From Tritrichomonas musculus (Eukaryota; Parabasalia; Tritrichomonadida; Tritrichomonadidae), in the NCBI GenBank assembly GCA_039105265.1, contig JAPFFF010000009.1:1302001-1366000 (forward strand): a stretch of DNA of 64,000 nt, written 5' to 3'. Below the pieces are notes generated by a model, which was not told the DNA's origin, did no database searches, and saw only the letters and a list, made by a program, of their open reading frames with translations. The first letter of the stretch is position 1; each line of letters opens with the position of its first letter. The translations under genes were made by a program, and so were the position numbers. Below, one piece after another: positions 60,421 through 64,000 of the stretch.

Positions 60421-61650
60421 ATGGATTTTACCAAATTCATAGAAGCCGGTGATATAGCAGGACTTAAGAAGTACAAAGATGATGGAGGTGATATAAACCT
60501 AGTTTTTCTATTATTTATCGAAAGTTTCAAACATATTTTTATTTTATGACGTTCCATATTTTTTTTAACCCATTTGGAATTTATTTTAATGATTTAATAT
60601 TCCCGCACTTTTTTTAGCTCTTCGATCAGGTAACAAACCAGCTGTTGATTTTCTTATAGACTCAAATGCTGATTTATCAGTAAGAGATTTTCGTTTTTTT
60701 TTTACTATATATTTATGTGGTGTTTTTAATTATTTTATAGATTCATCGAACTTTTCTTCATTATGCCGCAGAATTTAATCAACCATTATTAATCCTTCGT
60801 TATTTTCATAAAGGTTTAGAATTAAATGCTGAGAAATGGATTTCAATATTAATATTTATAAAGTTTTAAATCTATTATTTCTCATTGGGTTTTATTTTAT
60901 TTTTTCATTCAGACAACCTTCACAATGCTGCATATTCCCCTCTTGATCAATTCATCCAACTTCTCATGCCTTATGGCATTCCAAACCCCCTTGATGATGA
61001 TGGAACAGGTGAAGTTAAAACAAATGAAGATGATGAAACGCAAGATGAAACTCAAAAGCCGGACCCATTAGAACTCGTTCATTGCATGATGGACGCTAAT
61101 TTTGATGCATCAGTTCGAGCTATTCAAGGTGAAACGCCAATGCACCTTGCTGCATCTGCTGGATCTAACTGGTGTGTTTCAGTGTTACTTGCTCTATATG
61201 GAAAAGTTGGAATTGTGGACAATAATTTACGTACACCTCTTCATTATGCAGTTCAAGAAGATAAACCTCAAGTTATTACAACGCTTGTCAATGCTGGATG
61301 CAGCGTTGATGCTAAAGATATTGATGGCAACGCTCCTATACATTACGCTGCAACCAAAAATGCGATTGAATGTATTAAAATGCTTCATTCACTCAATGCA
61401 AACATTAATGCCAAAAATGCGGTTGGAGTTCCATGTTTTTAGCTTACCGAACAGCTCTTCATTGTGCTGCAGAACTTGGACATCGTGATTCGGTTGAAGA
61501 ATTACTTGACAAAGGTGCTGATCCCAATATACGTGACATAAATGGAGTTTTATTTAATTTTCTTATTGGGCTCCCCTTAGACTTGCAATTAAAGGTGACT
61601 TCCAAGACATTAGTCAGCTTCTCATGGACAGAGGCACTATCCCTTATTAA
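60421..61650 (+). CDS. Ankyrin-repeat gene split into six segments
   Basis: Protein-coding segments in changing frames add up to one ankyrin protein. They lie at 60421-60516 (MDFTKFIEAGDIAGLKKYK...), about 60599-60691 (IPALFLALRSGNKPAVDFLI...VRDF), 60741-60845 (IHRTFLHYAAEFNQPLLILR...), 60909-61427 (SDNLHNAAYSPLDQFIQLLM...NAVG), 61448-61546 (RTALHCAAELGHRDSVEELL...) and 61567-61650 (WAPLRLAIKGDFQDISQLLM, ending GTIPY and a stop). The gaps are about 82, 49, 63, 20 and 20 nt, and each falls in the DxxG|xTPLH loop of a repeat. Gap 2 could be a GTAAGA...TATAG intron (60680-60740). The two 20-nt gaps cannot be removed as GT-AG in frame. Either unusual short introns or a decaying gene. Confidence 0.7.
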
Positions 61651-61763
61651 AAACTATTCTTTTCATTTCTAAAAATTTTTTTATTTTCAAATGTAAAAAG
61701 CAATAAAAAAGGCAAAATTATCAAATGTCATTAATAAAAAATTATTTATTAAATTAATTAAAT

Positions 61764-63101
61764 TTAAGCTTCAGCTTCTTCATCTTCTTCGCCTTCGCCA
61801 ACTTCATCAACACCGGCTGTTTCGTACATTTCGTATTCTTGGATAAGATCGGTCATGTTTGAACGTGCTTCATCGAATTCGACTGTTTCGAGACCTTCGT
61901 TGACGTACCAGTGAATGAAGGCACGTCTGGCATACATCTTTTGGAATTGTGAGTCGACACGGGTGAAGAGTTCGCGGAATGCTGTGGTGTTTCCGATGAA
62001 TGTAGCAGCCATCTTGAGACCACGTGGTGGGATATCGCAGATGGATGATTTTACATTGTTTGGAATCCATTCGACGAAGTATGATGTGTTACGAGCTTGG
62101 ATGTTGAGCATTTGTTCATCGACTTCTTTAGATGACATACGTCCACGGAAGTGAGCAGAAACTGTAAGATAAACACCACGACGTGGGTCGCATGCAGCCA
62201 TCATGTTCTTGTTATCGAAGAGTTGAGATGTAAGTTCTGGAACTGTTAAGGCACGGTATTGTTGTGATCCACGGGATGTAAGTGGAGCAAAACCAGCAAT
62301 GAAGAAGTGAAGACGTGGGAATGGAACAAGGTTAACAGCAAGTTTACGAAGGTCAGCGTTCAATTGACCTGGGAATCTGAGTGAGCATGTTGTTCCGGAC
62401 ATAACCATAGAAACAAGGTGGTTAAGATCTCCATATGTTGGTGTTGTGAGCTTAAGTGTACGGAAGCAGATATCGTAAAGAGCTTCGTTATCAATGCAGA
62501 AAACTTCATCTGCAGATTCGACAAGTTGGTGAACAGAAAGTGTGCAGTTGTATGGTTCAACGACAGTATCTGAAACTTTTGGTGATGGGACGATTGAGTA
62601 TGTTGAAAGGATACGATCTGGATATTCTTCACGGAGTTTGTTAAGAAGAAGTGTTCCGAGACCTGATCCTGTACCACCACCGAGTGAGTGAACGAGTTGG
62701 AATCCTTGGAGAGCATCACAAGATTCAGCTTCCTTACGGATAACATCAAGGATTGATTCTGCAAGTTCTTGTCCTTCTGTATAATATCCCTTTGCCCAGT
62801 TGTTACCAGCTCCTGATTGTCCGAAAACGAAGTTATCTGGTCTGAAAAGTTGACCATATTGACCAGCACGGACACTGTCCATTGTACCTGGTTCAAGGTC
62901 AACAAGAATTGCACGTGGGACGTATTTTCCACCTGTTGCTTCGTTGTAGTAAACGTTGATACGTTCTAATTGAAGATCTGAGTCACCATGATATGAGCCT
63001 GTTGGGTCAATTCCGTGTTCGTCTGAGATAACTTCCCAGAACTTTGCGCCAATTTGGTTGCCACACTGTCCAGCTTGGATGTGTACAATTTCACGAACCA
63101 T
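61764..63101 (-). CDS. TUBB: Beta-tubulin
   Basis: 445 residues if started at the ATG at 63101. The open frame continues 15 codons upstream to another ATG (63146), but [20 protein letters not shown] is where family members begin. The GTP-binding T4 loop GGGTGSG is present, with [10 protein letters not shown] (T1), [11 protein letters not shown] and the acidic tail [11 protein letters not shown]. It polymerises with alpha-tubulin into the microtubules of flagella, axostyle and spindle. A Val follows the first Met, so the MREI autoregulatory tetrapeptide is shifted by one residue. Codon use is biased and GC-richer than neighbours, as expected for high expression. It ends 113 bp from the convergent ankyrin gene. 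Confidence 0.97.
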   Translation of the reverse strand: MVREIVHIQAGQCGNQIGAKFWEVISDEHGIDPTGSYHGDSDLQLERINVYYNEATGGKYVPRAILVDLEPGTMDSVRAGQYGQLFRPDNFVFGQSGAGNNWAKGYYTEGQELAESILDVIRKEAESCDALQGFQLVHSLGGGTGSGLGTLLLNKLREEYPDRILSTYSIVPSPKVSDTVVEPYNCTLSVHQLVESADEVFCIDNEALYDICFRTLKLTTPTYGDLNHLVSMVMSGTTCSLRFPGQLNADLRKLAVNLVPFPRLHFFIAGFAPLTSRGSQQYRALTVPELTSQLFDNKNMMAACDPRRGVYLTVSAHFRGRMSSKEVDEQMLNIQARNTSYFVEWIPNNVKSSICDIPPRGLKMAATFIGNTTAFRELFTRVDSQFQKMYARRAFIHWYVNEGLETVEFDEARSNMTDLIQEYEMYETAGVDEVGEGEEDEEAEA

Positions 63102-64000
63102 ATTATTGAATTGTGATGTGTTTGCTACCAAAACGGATCGGGTCAATTTTTGAAAGAAAAACGCTTCATTTTATATTCAAAAAGTTTTCAATCCGTTAAT
63201 AGTTAATGTTATATGAAATTTCTGAGGTTATTTTATCGACTGTTATTGATGAAATAACGGGTTTAACAGAAAAAATTTTTTTAGCCAAAAACCTAATTAT
63301 TTCTATGTTATATTTTGAATTAATATTTGTCCTGAGAGCATTGGATAATTTTGGGTTTTAAATAATTTCACGCCTGTCTGTAAGTATTCATTGTTGTACT
63401 TACAAAGTAATTAAGATAGTTGTTTATATTTATACTAAGTATTTTTTTTATAATCAAAAGAGTGATTAAATTATTTTATTCCAAAATAGTATATTTTAAT
63501 TCAAAAGATATGTATCAAATATAATTTTGACAGATCTTATGTCTTGCCATCACTTATTTATTAAATTATAAATTAAATTTCTTATTATTTTTGTTAAAAA
63601 AGTATTGGGTTTCTTTAAAATAGCATTATCGTTTATTCCTAAATGCAATTATAATAACTGTATAACCTCGTCAGGTAAAATGTTATTCCACTTTAATGAA
63701 GTGCAACTCTTAAGAAAAAAAATTGAATGCTTTATTTTGAGAATCGAAATTGTTTTTTTTTTTTATGTTCTGATTTAAATATATTTTTAAAGTGATGACT
63801 TTTATAGCAGCATCAATTTGTATATACCTGAATAATCAAAAATCCAAAAAATATTAAAAAATGATAAAATGGGAAATCAAATTGAATCAAATATGTTAAT
63901 CAAAATCAAAAATTTTGATTGAAATGAAACATTTTCAAAATATCATCAATTGTAGCACGATTAACTTTACCATCAAAGCTTATATTTTAAATTTAAATCT
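63102..64000. other. Upstream region of beta-tubulin
   Basis: AT-rich region with no further ORF. An AACGATA (M3-like) word lies on the minus strand near 63630 but is over 500 bases from the start, so it is probably chance. Nothing else is recognised to the window edge. Confidence 0.45.

Noticed and set aside
60814-60912. Canonical GT-AG intron between ankyrin segments 3 and 4
   Set aside because: GTTTAG...TTCAG is in frame but would delete GLELNAE and the loop of an otherwise regular repeat. It is kept only as an alternative.
63102-63146. ATG 15 codons upstream of the beta-tubulin start
   Set aside because: The extra residues have no counterpart in any tubulin. The conserved N-terminus begins at 63101.

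Overview
The window looks like nuclear DNA of a trichomonad parabasalid, most likely a Tritrichomonas-type organism. It is very AT-rich and its genes are mostly intronless and use the standard code. Several start codons follow a TCA-type initiator within about 20 bases. The protein repertoire (BTB-like plus ankyrin giants, LRR-PP2C phosphatase, USP7-type C19 peptidase, Tc1/mariner and pogo-like transposases, a lineage-typical beta-tubulin) fits the same group. The species call is inference from style and protein families, not from a marker gene.

Region 1 (about 1-19430) holds no intact host gene. It is a stack of nested DNA transposons. A 1.6-kb Tc1/mariner element (outer ends 1662 and 19430, TA flanks) has its transposase gene cut by a 16.1-kb insertion (2484-18617) with short inverted ends and a 7-8 bp target duplication, GCTGGCC(A). 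That insert carries remnants of its own transposase and many further elements: two with a GCATGTCAAC-type end; one with 110-bp inverted ends that splits the insert's transposase remnant and contains a 17-bp minisatellite; an 8.65-kb element; a pogo/Tigger-like element; and a 2.45-kb element with about 98-bp inverted ends that carries a broken ubiquitin-specific-protease-like ORF among some fourteen copies of a 14-bp motif.

Region 2 (about 20.6-63.1 kb) is host gene territory. In order it has an E2F-like double winged-helix protein (-), a TMEM131-like secretory-pathway membrane protein (+), a small acidic-tailed protein (-), a 1,873-residue BTB-like/ankyrin protein (-), a helical possibly VPS9-like protein (+), a Ser/Glu repeat protein (-), a Rad23-like UBA protein without a UBL domain (-), a divergent pair of small proteins, a Gln-repeat protein (-), a USP7-like deubiquitinase (-), a prion-like Gln/Tyr repeat protein (+), a Ski3-like TPR protein (+), a small basic lineage-specific protein (+), GPN1 GTPase (-), an LRR-PP2C phosphatase (-), an ankyrin gene split into six segments (+) and beta-tubulin (-).

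There is no operon logic. Shared themes are ubiquitin handling (USP7-like, Rad23-like, captured USP fragment), RNA polymerase and RNA metabolism (GPN1, Ski3-like), and a run of proteins between 37 and 50 kb built on tandem low-complexity repeats. The most unusual signals are the many-layered transposon nest and the ankyrin gene, whose interruptions all fall at the same place in the ankyrin repeat, including two of exactly 20 nt that cannot be ordinary GT-AG introns.
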